Assembly: GCA_049433545.1 (NCBI GenBank)
Contig: JBMTEY010000003.1
Location: 1-49,084 of the forward strand
DNA length: 49,084 nucleotides
Source of the DNA: Ga0077527 sp049433545
GTDB taxonomy: Bacteria; Pseudomonadota; Gammaproteobacteria; Burkholderiales; SG8-41
Direction: 5' to 3'
Shown here: positions 1 through 7,437 of the stretch, one piece after another
Layout of the letters: each line of letters starts with the position of its first letter
How positions within the stretch are numbered: position 1 is the stretch's first letter
Program-made: the position numbers and the translations under genes
The notes under the pieces: generated by a model
Told to the model about the DNA's origin: nothing
Database searches by the model: none
The model's input: the letters and a program-made list of their open reading frames with translations, nothing else

Positions 1-20
1 CGGCTATGCAGTAAAGTGCG

Positions 21-182
21 TCAATGAACTTGGCACAAAAAACCAGTCAGGCCACTCACGCCATCGCGTTCGAAGAGTTTGCCCTCGGGCTGCGGGGGGA
101 GGGCAGTGCAACCCGTGATCAAAAGCAGAATTGCACCACCCGTTGGGATTCGCAGGCGATGAACGATGTTATTGGTCAGCAT
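21..182 (-). CDS. Small putative lipoprotein, possibly the 5' part of a longer gene
   Basis: A 53-codon reading frame starts at an ATG preceded at normal spacing by GAGGA. The protein opens with a basic N-terminus, a hydrophobic stretch and a lipobox-like LLLITGC, then Pro-rich TALPPQPEG, so it would be an outer-membrane or periplasmic lipoprotein with mature Cys at about residue 25. It ends soon after, near a run of six T (reverse strand). Dropping one T would let the frame run on to the left window edge, so this may be the start of a longer, frameshifted lipoprotein rather than a complete small one. It diverges from the selenoprotein gene. No family recognised. Confidence 0.4.
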   Translation of the reverse strand: MLTNNIVHRLRIPTGGAILLLITGCTALPPQPEGKLFERDGVSGLTGFLCQVH

Positions 183-484
183 GTAGTCCTCATTTCGTTT
201 TGTGCGGCGACCGTATCGGCGGGGCGAACGGTGCCGGACTGAGGGTGTTTGTTCTTTTCATCGGAAACGCCAACAGACATTGTGCAATCAATGCGTGCTT
301 TCCGCCCGTGGCGGCCATTCTAGCCCGGCCGGTTTGCATGGCGCAAATCAATGAATTGTTTGCAAAACCTTGACGAATCTGGAGGGGAGTGAGCTTCCGT
401 TGCCTGAGCGGGACGTATGCGCTAGATTCCAGTTTCTTCGCCGCTGCGCGGCTCAATCTTCGTGTTTCACTTGCAGGAGTTTTC
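183..484. other. Intergenic region between divergent lipoprotein and selenoprotein genes
   Basis: About 300 bases with no convincing coding frame on either strand. It contains the ribosome-binding sequences of the two divergent genes and one plausible sigma70-type promoter for the rightward gene, listed separately. I see no further repeat or RNA structure. Confidence 0.5.
400..428 (+). promoter_or_regulatory. Candidate sigma70-like promoter of selenoprotein cluster 1
   Basis: TTGCCT (400-405) and TAGATT (423-428) are separated by exactly 17 bases. Each matches the sigma70 consensus at four of six positions. The expected transcription start near 435 would give a leader of about 50 bases before the ATG at 485. 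Prediction by eye only. Confidence 0.3.
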
Positions 485-1024
485 ATGGTTCAGAAAATCC
501 GTCTGGTTGTTCCGGAAGCGCCGTCGCCGCAGGCGGTAGCCGAAACGCAGAAACGCGCGGTGGCCAAGGGCGGCATCCGCCTAGGCATACTCGACAACAG
601 CAAGGGCAATGCCGACCACCTGCTGAAGTTCATCGTCGAGGGCGTCAAGGCGCTGGTGCCGGTGGCCTCGGTGGTGATGACGCGCAAGGACAGCGTCAGC
701 CTGCCGGCGCCCGACGCGATCCTCGATCAACTCGCCGCGGAATCGGATTACGTCCTCACCGCGATGGCCGATTGAGGGTCGTGCACGTCGTGGAGTGTCC
801 ACGACATGGCGAACCTCCAGAAGCGCGGCCTGACGACCGCGGTAATCTGTTCGGGACCTTTCCTCAAGCTGGGACAGGCGCAGGCGCGCACCTTCGGCGT
901 GCCCGACCTGCCGCTGCTGGTGATCCAGCATCCGCTCGGCGGCCAGTCGATTGAAGGGGTCAAGGCGCGCGCCGACCACGCGGTGCCGCTGTTCGTGAAG
1001 CTGCTGAAGGAGAAAATGCAATGA
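485..1024 (+). CDS. UGSC-motif selenoprotein A (in-frame UGA read as selenocysteine)
   Basis: A 179-residue protein if the TGA at 773-775 is read as selenocysteine (residue 97). The frame continues without interruption through Sec-GSCTSWSVHD to the stop at 1022-1024, and a SECIS-like hairpin follows the TGA. The redox motif is Sec97-Gly-Ser-Cys100, a CxxC-like pair. The N-terminal half (GIRLGILDNSKGNADHLLKF) and C-terminal half look like alternating strands and helices of a Rossmann-like cytoplasmic protein with no signal peptide. The start at 485 is chosen because GGAG lies just upstream; an in-frame ATG at 389 has no such support. The last bases overlap the next gene (ATGA). The paralogue at 27898 shares DUGSCTSxSxHD and the same hairpin. 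It resembles the UGSC-containing (seleno)protein family; the exact reaction is unknown. Standard annotation would give two fragments, 485-775 and 806-1024. Confidence 0.88.
773..805 (+). promoter_or_regulatory. Bacterial SECIS element with its UGA codon
   Basis: UGA at 773-775 is followed by a perfect 8-bp hairpin: GTCGTGGA (787-794), loop GTG (795-797), TCCACGAC (798-805). The loop begins 19 bases after the UGA, inside the range typical of bacterial SECIS elements, and starts with the expected G. It would bind the selenocysteine elongation factor SelB during translation. The element at 28174 has the same spacing, with a compensatory base-pair change. Confidence 0.85.
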
Positions 1025-2133
1025 GCGCGCTCGCACAACTGCTGGACGCGCCGGGCGCGGCGGTCGAGGCCGAAGACGACTTCGACGCCATCAATGCGCT
1101 GATGCGGGAGAAGGGCTGGAGCGACGGCCTGCCGATCGTGCCGCCGACCGAGGCGCGCGTCGCGGCGATGTTGCAGTACTGCGACCGGCCGTGGAACGAA
1201 CCGATCGCGAAAATCGCGCCGCGCTGGGGCGAGGCGACGCCGCTGCGGCTCGCCGCCAACGCGGTGATGGCCGGCTGCCGGCCGGAGTATTTCCCGCTCT
1301 ACCTGCTGGCGATCGAGGCGATGTGTGAAGAGCCGTTCAATCTCTACGGGATTCAGGCGACCACGCATCTGTGTGCGCCGCTGGTGATCGTCAACGGTCC
1401 GGTGGTGCAGGAACTCGACATCAACTGCGGCCACAACGCCTTTGGTCCCGGTCACCAGGCCAACGCCACCATCGGCCGCGCCATCCGTCTCGCGCTGGTC
1501 AACATCGGCGGCGCGATCCCGGCGCTGGGCGACATGTCGACTTTCGGTTCGCCGGCGAAGTACAGCTATCTCGCCGCGGAGAACGAGGCCGAGAGCCCGT
1601 GGCAGCCGCTGCACGTCGAACGCGGGCTGCCGAAGGAGGCGAGCGCAGTGACGGTGATCGGCGCTGAATGCCTGCACAACGTCAATGACCACGAAAGCCT
1701 CAGTGCCGAGGGCATTCTGATGACCATCGCCGGCACGATGGGGACCACCGGCAACAACGACACCTATTACGCCGCGCAGCCGCTGGTGATCATGGGGCCG
1801 GAGCATGCAAAAACGGTGGCGCAGGGATTCAGCAAGGCCGAGGCAAAGCGTTTCCTGCAGGAACACGCTACGCTGCCGATGAGCAAGTTCTCGCACGAGA
1901 ACATCGAGCGCCGGCTGAAGGTGACCTACAAGGAGCGTTATGCCAACGCCGCGCCCGACGCGCCGGTGTATGCGCTGCAGAATGCGGAAGACCTGCTGAT
2001 CGCGGTGATCGGCGGCGCCGGCAAACATTCGGCGGTGGTGCCGACCTTCGGCGCAACCAAGGCGGTGACGCGCGCGCTGAAGACCGCGGACGGACGCCTG
2101 GCGAAATCGGTCGCGGAGTTCCGCAAGGCCTGA
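1021..2133 (+). CDS. Selenoprotein-associated protein A, about 370 residues, unknown function
   Basis: A 370-residue cytoplasmic protein with no signal peptide or membrane helix. It starts inside the last codon of the selenoprotein gene (ATGA overlap), so the two are probably translationally coupled. It is clearly paralogous to the protein at 26801, which is the partner of the other selenoprotein gene. Shared blocks are KGWSDGLP..PPT near residue 31, NAVMAGCRPEYxP around residues 80-92 with an invariant Cys86, IVNGPV near 122, a G-N-A-x-G-x-G and AN-x-x-IGRA block near 134-150, NxGG, and WQPL-x-x-x-RG. I do not recognise an enzyme family. The repeated linkage to Sec-GSC proteins suggests a shared complex or reaction, with Cys86 a candidate partner thiol (inference). 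Confidence 0.85.
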   Translation: MSALAQLLDAPGAAVEAEDDFDAINALMREKGWSDGLPIVPPTEARVAAMLQYCDRPWNEPIAKIAPRWGEATPLRLAANAVMAGCRPEYFPLYLLAIEAMCEEPFNLYGIQATTHLCAPLVIVNGPVVQELDINCGHNAFGPGHQANATIGRAIRLALVNIGGAIPALGDMSTFGSPAKYSYLAAENEAESPWQPLHVERGLPKEASAVTVIGAECLHNVNDHESLSAEGILMTIAGTMGTTGNNDTYYAAQPLVIMGPEHAKTVAQGFSKAEAKRFLQEHATLPMSKFSHENIERRLKVTYKERYANAAPDAPVYALQNAEDLLIAVIGGAGKHSAVVPTFGATKAVTRALKTADGRLAKSVAEFRKA

Positions 2134-2146
2134 GTACGGTGATGCG

Positions 2147-2551
2147 ATGACCGCCGCGCAGGGTATCAGCAAATACGGATTCCGCAGCTGGTACGAACGC
2201 GAGCTGATCATCTGCCACAGCTACCTGGTGACCGGGCTGCTGTGTTTCGTGCTGGTGATGATGCTGCTTGAGCAGCTCGACTGGCGCGGGCCGTGGCTGA
2301 TGACGCTGCTGATGCTGGCGGCGATCGCCGGCGCTACCGTGCTCGGCGGCGCGGCGTTCCACCGTTATGTGCATATCCTCGGAGGCGTGGTCGCGCTCGC
2401 CGACAAGTGCGTGTGCGCGCAGTGCCACACCTACGGCATTGTGTCGGTGGTGGCGAGCGGGCGTACCGAAGAGGGCGCGGAGCCGCGCTGGCTGCGGCTG
2501 CAGTGCCGCAAGTGCGCGCACCAGTGGCAGGTGGTTTCGCGCCTGCCTTAA
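2147..2551 (+). CDS. Two-helix membrane protein with C-terminal zinc-ribbon-like cysteines
   Basis: A 134-residue protein. Two hydrophobic helices lie at about residues 24-43 and 49-69. A hydrophilic tail then carries Cys88, Cys90 and Cys93 (CVCAQC) and Cys120 and Cys123 (CRKC), the spacing of a treble-clef or ribbon zinc site. It begins 13 bases after the selenoprotein partner gene, so it is probably the third gene of that operon. It may anchor or regulate the redox pair at the inner membrane, but that rests only on context. The tail could also be a heme- or iron-free thiol site. No family recognised. Confidence 0.65.
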   Translation: MTAAQGISKYGFRSWYERELIICHSYLVTGLLCFVLVMMLLEQLDWRGPWLMTLLMLAAIAGATVLGGAAFHRYVHILGGVVALADKCVCAQCHTYGIVSVVASGRTEEGAEPRWLRLQCRKCAHQWQVVSRLP

Positions 2552-2554
2552 AAG

Positions 2555-2575
2555 ATTAATAAAAACAAATAGTTA
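2555..2575 (+). repeat. AT-rich short repeat, copy 1
   Basis: ATTAATAAAAACAAATAGTT at this position, just downstream of a stop codon in GC-rich DNA. It aligns with copies at 3992 and 17025 (AAAAACAA core) and more loosely with the TCAATWAAATCAA group. Confidence 0.4.
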
Positions 2576-2692
2576 CGATCATCACCCGCGGCGGGCTGTT
2601 TTCCGCCGTGACGCTTGCCTTGACAAGGCAGGCGCTGCGGCGTTTTCATGGGAATATCCGCAGCACTCCCGCCCCTACCGGGCTCCTTCACG

Positions 2693-3292
2693 ATGTCAAA
2701 TTTTCAGCGCGTCAGGCGAGGTGTCTTCATCACTCTGCTGCTGGCATCAGCGGCGGCGCCGCTGCATGCGCAGGCGGCCAAGCCGCTGACCATGTATTTG
2801 CTGAAGATGCTGCGCGACCAGATGGTTTCGTCGGCGCTGGATTCGGCGGTGAACGGCGCGAAGTCCGCCGTGCCGGCGCCGCCTCCTGCGGTCAAGGGTG
2901 TATACGGCATCAGTGAAGAACAGCTGCGCGGCCTGATCGATACCGGCTTCGTGCATCTGAGTTCGGCGCAGCGCGCGGAAATCTACGCCAGCCTGGGCAA
3001 GATGCTGGCCGATCCCAAAAACGCCGCGGCGCGGCCGCTGATCATCGAGGAACTCGCGCTGAAGGCCGCCGCGGTGCGCGGCGCGCTGGAGCGCCTGGCG
3101 GCGCTTACGGACGCCGAGAAACGCGCGATCGCCGCGGATGCGCGCAGCGAGTACGAACGGCTGCCGGAAGAGGAACGCAGCCAGATGGTGCGCCTGCTGC
3201 AGATGCGCGTGGCGCCGATTCCGCGCGACCTGAATGACCTGATCCTCGCCGAATTCGCCGGCGCGCAACTCGCGGCTGCGCCGGCGCCCTGA
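2693..3292 (+). CDS. Secreted hypothetical protein
   Basis: A 199-residue protein with a clear Sec signal peptide: basic MSNFQRVRRG, hydrophobic VFITLLLASAAAP, then LHAQA as the likely signal-peptidase site. The mature part is rich in Ala, Glu and Arg and should be mainly helical (for example ERLAALTDAEKRAIAADAR), followed by an Ala/Pro tail. The start at 2693 is chosen because it puts the signal peptide at the N-terminus. An in-frame ATG at 2648 would add 15 residues, and neither start has a strong ribosome-binding sequence. The product is likely periplasmic. I do not recognise the family, and it ends convergently with the bactofilin gene. Confidence 0.6.
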   Translation: MSNFQRVRRGVFITLLLASAAAPLHAQAAKPLTMYLLKMLRDQMVSSALDSAVNGAKSAVPAPPPAVKGVYGISEEQLRGLIDTGFVHLSSAQRAEIYASLGKMLADPKNAAARPLIIEELALKAAAVRGALERLAALTDAEKRAIAADARSEYERLPEEERSQMVRLLQMRVAPIPRDLNDLILAEFAGAQLAAAPAP

Positions 3293-3297
3293 CCGTT

Positions 3298-3864
3298 TCA
3301 GTCCGCGAGGCCTGCGGTTTTCAGCAATGACGGCGTGCTGCGCGCCGTCCTGGTATCCAGCCTTGCGACGTCGCCGCTGATTTCCGCGCCTTCCTCGATC
3401 TTGATCTTGCCGTAGCGGATTTTTCCGGAAACCCGGCCCGTGGCGTGGATCACCAGCTGGTCGCGCGCGGTGAGTTCGCCGTCGAAGCGGCCGCGGATCT
3501 CGGCGATGTCGATGCTGACCTTGCCGGTGAACACACCCTGTTCCGAGATCTGCACGACGCGGCTGTCCATCGAGGCTTCGACGGTGCCTTCGACCACCAG
3601 GGTGTCGCAATCGGTGATTTCCACGCCCTTCAGCTTGATCGACGGGCCGACGATCAGGCGGCTGCCGCTGTTGCTGCTGCCGCCGCTCTCGGATCTGGCG
3701 CGTTCGACCGGCAGCGGTGCGGTTTCAGGCCGCGGCGCGGGCGCTGCAGCCTTGGTGGCGGGGTCGGGGGCCGGTTGTCCCAGCGGGCCCAGGGCGGGCG
3801 TGACATTGACGCTGCGGCGGGCGGGATCTTCGCGTTTTTTGAAAAAGGTATCTCGGTTCAGCAT
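3298..3864 (-). CDS. Bactofilin-family cytoskeletal protein
   Basis: A 188-residue protein. A disordered N-terminal half rich in Pro, Ala and Arg (to about residue 75) is followed by the bactofilin beta-helix: IVGPSIKLKGVEITDCDTLVVEG, EASMDSRVVQISEQGVFTGKV, IDIAEIRGRFDGELTA and VSGKIRYGKIKIEEGAEISGD show the repeating short-strand and Gly-turn pattern (DUF583). Bactofilins polymerise without nucleotide and scaffold cell-envelope functions. The start at 3864 follows a strong AGGAGG. Upstream in-frame codons to 4038 are ignored because that stretch is AT-rich and lacks a ribosome site. No peptidase or wall-hydrolase partner gene is adjacent. Confidence 0.88.
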   Translation of the reverse strand: MLNRDTFFKKREDPARRSVNVTPALGPLGQPAPDPATKAAAPAPRPETAPLPVERARSESGGSSNSGSRLIVGPSIKLKGVEITDCDTLVVEGTVEASMDSRVVQISEQGVFTGKVSIDIAEIRGRFDGELTARDQLVIHATGRVSGKIRYGKIKIEEGAEISGDVARLDTRTARSTPSLLKTAGLAD

Positions 3865-3991
3865 GTAGCCTCCTGGTTGTTCGGGCGCCCGGTGCGGGAC
3901 GTCAGTAAAAATTTCGCGGATTACTGCGGCGAATGTTGTAGCGTTGTTGTTGCGGCAAAGGGCTATAGCAACATCGGGGCCAGAAAAATAT

Positions 3992-4014
3992 ACAATTAAA
4001 AACAAATACTTATA
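3992..4014 (+). repeat. AT-rich short repeat, copy 2
   Basis: Contains ATTAAAAACAAATACTTA, nearly the same as copy 1 (ATTAAAAACAAATA against AATAAAAACAAATA). It lies about 130 bases upstream of the bactofilin start. Confidence 0.4.
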
Positions 4015-4176
4015 ACCACCTCTTGGGGAATGGATCAAAAACAGCGCGTAAATGCGTCGCCGCAGGCCGACGCTGATCGCTGAACATCACCTAACTACCT
4101 GTTTTTGGAGAGTTTTCGGGGTCGTTGCAGGACGACGCCGCAATGCCGGTGCAGGCCCCTTGCGACCCGCAACAAA

Positions 4177-4207
4177 CAAAAAAACGCGACGGTTTTGCCG
4201 TCGCGTT
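4177..4207 (-). terminator. Rho-independent terminator
   Basis: AACGCGACGG (4183-4192) pairs perfectly with CCGTCGCGTT (4198-4207) around a TTTTG loop. Read on the reverse strand the hairpin is followed by seven or more T (the A run at 4177-4184). It lies 86 bases beyond the stop of the small reverse-strand gene at 4293. Confidence 0.8.
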
Positions 4208-4292
4208 CAGTGGCGCAGCCTCTGCGGCTGCGCCGGGATCCGGGCGGGGAGGAGGGGCCGCCGGATCCGTGACCGTTACCCTTGCGGGCAGC

Positions 4293-4493
4293 TCAGTGCT
4301 TGATGCCCGGCTTCAGGAACAGCATGGCGCCCAGCTGTTCGATCTTGCGGGTCACCCACATGATGGCATCAACGATCGAGTCGGCATCGTGCATCGCCTT
4401 GATCGCGGTCTGACGCTCGCTTTCGCTCAAGCGCAAAGCGTTGATTTTGCCGTAAATGACTGAGCCAAATTTGACTTCGAGTTCCTTGTTCAT
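4293..4493 (-). CDS. Small hypothetical protein, 66 residues
   Basis: A short soluble protein, MNKELEVKFGSVIYGKINALR onwards, with a helical stretch LSESERQTAIKAMHDADSIVDAIMW and a basic, hydrophobic end. The chosen start at 4493 has a purine-rich GGTTAAGAGA before it. An in-frame start at 4631 would add 46 residues of lower-quality sequence reaching into the promoter region shared with the LysR gene. A strong terminator follows, which supports a real, separately transcribed gene. Family not recognised. The divergent neighbour is a LysR regulator, which might control it. Confidence 0.5.
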   Translation of the reverse strand: MNKELEVKFGSVIYGKINALRLSESERQTAIKAMHDADSIVDAIMWVTRKIEQLGAMLFLKPGIKH

Positions 4494-4666
4494 TCTCTTA
4501 ACCTTAACCTTTCCAGTAGTTCGCCGTCCCGGCGTTGTGGCCTCATTGCCATGTAAGTCAATGAGTTCGGACTGAAGTATAGACCCGTCCAGGGTGCTTT
4601 TGTTGCGCTGCAGCGCATGATAGTTTGTCATTAATCGATTAAGTTATGCTAAGCTGAACCTCGATC

Positions 4667-5620
4667 ATGTCACAGCGCCTGCCACCCCTGAACGCTTTAA
4701 AGGCTTTTGAGGCCGCTGCCCGCCATTTGAGCGTCAAAAAGGCGGCCGTGGAGCTCAATGTGACCCCGGCCGCGGTCAGCCACCAGATCCGCACGCTGGA
4801 AGAATATTTGAACGTCCAGCTGTTCCACCGCTACAACCGCGCCCTCGAACTGACCGATTCGGCACGCGCCTGCCTGCCCAAGCTGCGCGAAGGCTTCGAT
4901 TGCCTGGCGCAGGCGGTGGAGCGCCTGCGCACCCACACCAGCGGCGGCATGCTGACGGTCAGCGCCGCTCCGTCGTTTGCCGCGCGCTGGCTGATGCCGC
5001 GGCTGCACCGTTTCATTGCCGCGCACCAAGAGATCGATGTGCGCGTTTCGGCGCGCATGCGCCGCGTCAGTGTCGACGGCAAGGTGGATGTCGCCGAACG
5101 CGCCACCATCGAAACATGGCTCGACGATTCGGACGTGGCGATCCTCTACGGCCACGGCCATTACCCCGGCCTCGACGTGCACAAGTTGCTGGCGCTGACG
5201 GTGACGCCGATCTGCAGTCCGCAGATCATGACGGGCGAACATCCGCTGAAGACTCCGGAAGACCTGAAGCACCACATGCTGCTGCATGACGATACCGGCG
5301 AGATGTACGACGGCGAATCGTTCTGGGAAGTGTGGCTGCGCGCCGCCGGCCTCGAGAGCATAGACGCCAAGCGCGGCGCGCGTTTCAGCCACGCGGTGCT
5401 GGCCTTCGAAGCCGCGATGGATGCGGTGGGCGTGGTGGCGTCGATGCCGTCACTGGCGGCCGAAGACATCGCCGCGGGCCGGCTGATCATGCCCTTCGAC
5501 CTGAAGGTGCCCCTGACCTCGGCCTATTACATGGTGTGCGAGGAGCACGCGGTGACGCGTCCTGCGGTGGCGGCCTTCCGCAACTGGCTGATTGCCGAAG
5601 CCGCCAAGGACAACGCCTGA
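4667..5620 (+). CDS. LysR-family (GcvA-like) transcriptional regulator
   Basis: A 317-residue protein of normal LysR length. The winged helix-turn-helix occupies residues 1-65: LPPLNALKAFEAAARHLSVKKAAVELNVTPAAVSHQIRTLEEYLNVQLFHR, with the GcvA-type opening PPLNAL. A linker helix follows, then the periplasmic-binding-like effector domain (TVSAAPSFAARWLMPRL, GHYPGLDVHKLLALTVTPICSP). It probably binds a small metabolite and regulates a neighbour. It diverges from the 66-residue protein gene and converges on the MFS gene at 5636. Target and ligand cannot be read from sequence. Confidence 0.92.
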   Translation: MSQRLPPLNALKAFEAAARHLSVKKAAVELNVTPAAVSHQIRTLEEYLNVQLFHRYNRALELTDSARACLPKLREGFDCLAQAVERLRTHTSGGMLTVSAAPSFAARWLMPRLHRFIAAHQEIDVRVSARMRRVSVDGKVDVAERATIETWLDDSDVAILYGHGHYPGLDVHKLLALTVTPICSPQIMTGEHPLKTPEDLKHHMLLHDDTGEMYDGESFWEVWLRAAGLESIDAKRGARFSHAVLAFEAAMDAVGVVASMPSLAAEDIAAGRLIMPFDLKVPLTSAYYMVCEEHAVTRPAVAAFRNWLIAEAAKDNA

Positions 5621-5635
5621 TTCAGGTCGTCCGGA

Positions 5636-6847
5636 TCAGGCAGTCCCGGGTGCGGCGCGCGTGATCTGGCGGTCGTCGATCGGCAGGTTGAGCAGGGCGG
5701 CCACGAGGCCCATGCCGATGGTCAGCACCCACATGATGGTGTACGAGCCGGTGGCGTCGAACACATAACCGCCGATCCACACCCCGGCAAAACTGCCGAC
5801 CTGGTGGAAAAAGAACGCGATGCCGGTCAGCGTCGACATGTACCTGACGCCGAACACGTGGGCTATAAGGCCGCCGGTCAGCGGCACCGTGCCCAGCCAC
5901 AGAAAACCGATGGTCGCCGAAAACAGGTAGACCGTCAGCGGCGTCACCGGCAGCAGGATGAATATCGTGATCGCCACCGAGCGCGTGAAGTAGAGCAGCG
6001 ACAGCAGGTATTTCTTGGTGTAGCGCCCGCCCAGCCAGCCCCACAGGTAGCTGCCGATCATGTTGAAGAAGCCGATCAGCGCGAGCCCGATCATTCCGGT
6101 CTCCGGCGTCATGCGCTGGTCGATCAGGTAGGCGGGGAAATGCACGGCGATGAACAGCAGCTGGAAGCCGCACACCGTGTAGGCGGTGCACAGCAGCAGG
6201 AAGCCGCGGTGCGCGAAAGCCTCGCGCAGCGCTTCGCCGGCGGATTGCTTGAAGAGGATCGCCTCCTGCCTGCTCTTGTCTTCGACCAGCGCGGTCGACA
6301 GCGGGATGATCACCAGCACCGTCAGCGCGAGGATCACCAGCGCCTGCATCCAGCCGACCTGGTTGATCAGCCACTGGCCGTAGGGCAGCATCGCGAACTG
6401 GCCAAAGGAGCCCGCAGCACCAGCAATACCCAGTGCGACGCTGCGTTTTTCCGAAGGGAAGGCGCGGCCGATCACGCCGAACACGATCGAGAAGCCGCTG
6501 CAGCCCAGCGATGCGCCGATCAGCAGGCCGGCGCTCAGCGTGAGTTCCATGCCGGTGGTGGACACCGACATCAGGTAGAGGCCCAGCGCGTAACACAGCG
6601 CGCCGCCGATCAGCACGCGCGCGGTGCCGAACTTGTCGGCGATCAGCCCGGTGATCGGCTGCGAGACGCCGTAGAGCAGGTTCTGGATGGCGATCGCAAA
6701 GGCGAAGGCCTCGCGGCCGATGCCGAGGTCGGCGGTCATCGGCTGCAGGTAGAGGCCGAAGTTGTGGCGCACGCCGAGCGCGACGGTGAGGATCATGCCG
6801 CCGCAGAACAGCACCATGGCCGGGGAGCGCCAGCGATCGAGGTTCAT
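5636..6847 (-). CDS. MFS transporter, OFA (oxalate/formate antiporter-like) type
   Basis: A 403-residue membrane protein with about 12 hydrophobic segments. The N-terminal half has LTVALGVRHNFGLYLQPMTADLGIGREAF, typical of OFA/monocarboxylate-type MFS members that start with GxxxxFG..P. The intracellular GLIADKFGTARVLIGGAL matches the MFS loop-2 motif (GxxxDRxGRR-like). The start at 6847 (MNLDRWRSPA) gives a normal N-terminus. An in-frame start 63 bases upstream would add an unlikely hydrophilic extension. It most likely imports or exchanges an organic anion; substrate unknown. It converges with the LysR gene. Confidence 0.85.
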   Translation of the reverse strand: MNLDRWRSPAMVLFCGGMILTVALGVRHNFGLYLQPMTADLGIGREAFAFAIAIQNLLYGVSQPITGLIADKFGTARVLIGGALCYALGLYLMSVSTTGMELTLSAGLLIGASLGCSGFSIVFGVIGRAFPSEKRSVALGIAGAAGSFGQFAMLPYGQWLINQVGWMQALVILALTVLVIIPLSTALVEDKSRQEAILFKQSAGEALREAFAHRGFLLLCTAYTVCGFQLLFIAVHFPAYLIDQRMTPETGMIGLALIGFFNMIGSYLWGWLGGRYTKKYLLSLLYFTRSVAITIFILLPVTPLTVYLFSATIGFLWLGTVPLTGGLIAHVFGVRYMSTLTGIAFFFHQVGSFAGVWIGGYVFDATGSYTIMWVLTIGMGLVAALLNLPIDDRQITRAAPGTA

Positions 6848-7013
6848 ATTAGCCTTGTTGTGAATCGCGCATTCTAGCGCTGCGCCTGCGGGCTGCCCCG
6901 AAGAGTCCACATTTTCCGGTAAAATGCCGGGCTTGCAGATTCAGGGTGCGGCACAGTCCGGCCGTTCCCGATGGCAGGTTCACGTGACTGAGTTAACGAG
7001 GTTCTGATCGTCT

Positions 7014-7090
<77 letters not shown>

Positions 7091-7131
7091 GCAAACCATG
7101 CTCTAATTTTTTTGCGGCAACTGTTAATCAC

Positions 7132-7422
7132 ATGCTTTTCGCACTTTTGCTCGGCGCCATACTTGGTTTCACCTCGCTGGAAGTGCCGTTGGCCATCTCC
7201 GTGCTGATGGGGGCGCTGGCGCTGAAGGTTCTGGTCGACGTGCGCTTCGAGAAAATGCCGCTGTTCAATTCGCCTTCGCCGTTCCTGATGTACTGCCACA
7301 ATCTCGCCGAACGCGGCGAGGAAACCGGCCACGCCTGGTTCAGCTATGCGCTGCAACTGATCGTGTTCGGCGGCATCTTCGGCGGCGGCCTGTTCGCCTT
7401 CGCGCGCTGGCTGCGCGCCTGA
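7132..7422 (+). CDS. Small hypothetical membrane protein
   Basis: A 96-residue protein with an N-terminal hydrophobic hairpin (FALLLGAILGFTSLEVPLAISVLMGALAL) and a C-terminal helix (LIVFGGIFGGGLFAFARWL), about three membrane passes, and a short loop FEKMPLFNSPSPFLMYCHNLAERGEE. It starts 42 bases after the tRNA gene with no obvious ribosome site, and it converges with the YhhQ gene. Codon use matches the surrounding real genes. Family not recognised. Confidence 0.6.
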   Translation: MLFALLLGAILGFTSLEVPLAISVLMGALALKVLVDVRFEKMPLFNSPSPFLMYCHNLAERGEETGHAWFSYALQLIVFGGIFGGGLFAFARWLRA

Positions 7423-7437
7423 GTTTCAGGGGCTGGG

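Larger units (their letters stand above)
3865..4292. other. Intergenic region upstream of bactofilin and downstream of the 66-residue protein gene
   Basis: About 430 bases without a convincing gene. It holds the bactofilin ribosome site, an AT-rich repeat copy at 3992-4014 that may also serve as promoter DNA, and a strong reverse-strand terminator at 4177-4207. The short frames here are GC-biased shadows with no recognisable protein features. Confidence 0.5.

Noticed and set aside
389..775. Short protein ending at the TGA, using an ATG at 389
   Set aside because: It lacks a ribosome site at 389. The frame continues past TGA with a conserved motif and SECIS, and the true start at 485 follows GGAG. 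The truncated form is an artefact.
773..775. Explanation of the TGA as an ordinary nonsense mutation
   Set aside because: The same TGA, motif, hairpin and spacing recur in the paralogue at 28174, with a compensatory pair change. Two independent mutations at the same place are implausible.
748..2211. Long reverse-strand open frame over the selenoprotein cluster
   Set aside because: It is antisense to well-supported genes, low-complexity and Arg-rich, typical of GC-rich shadow frames.
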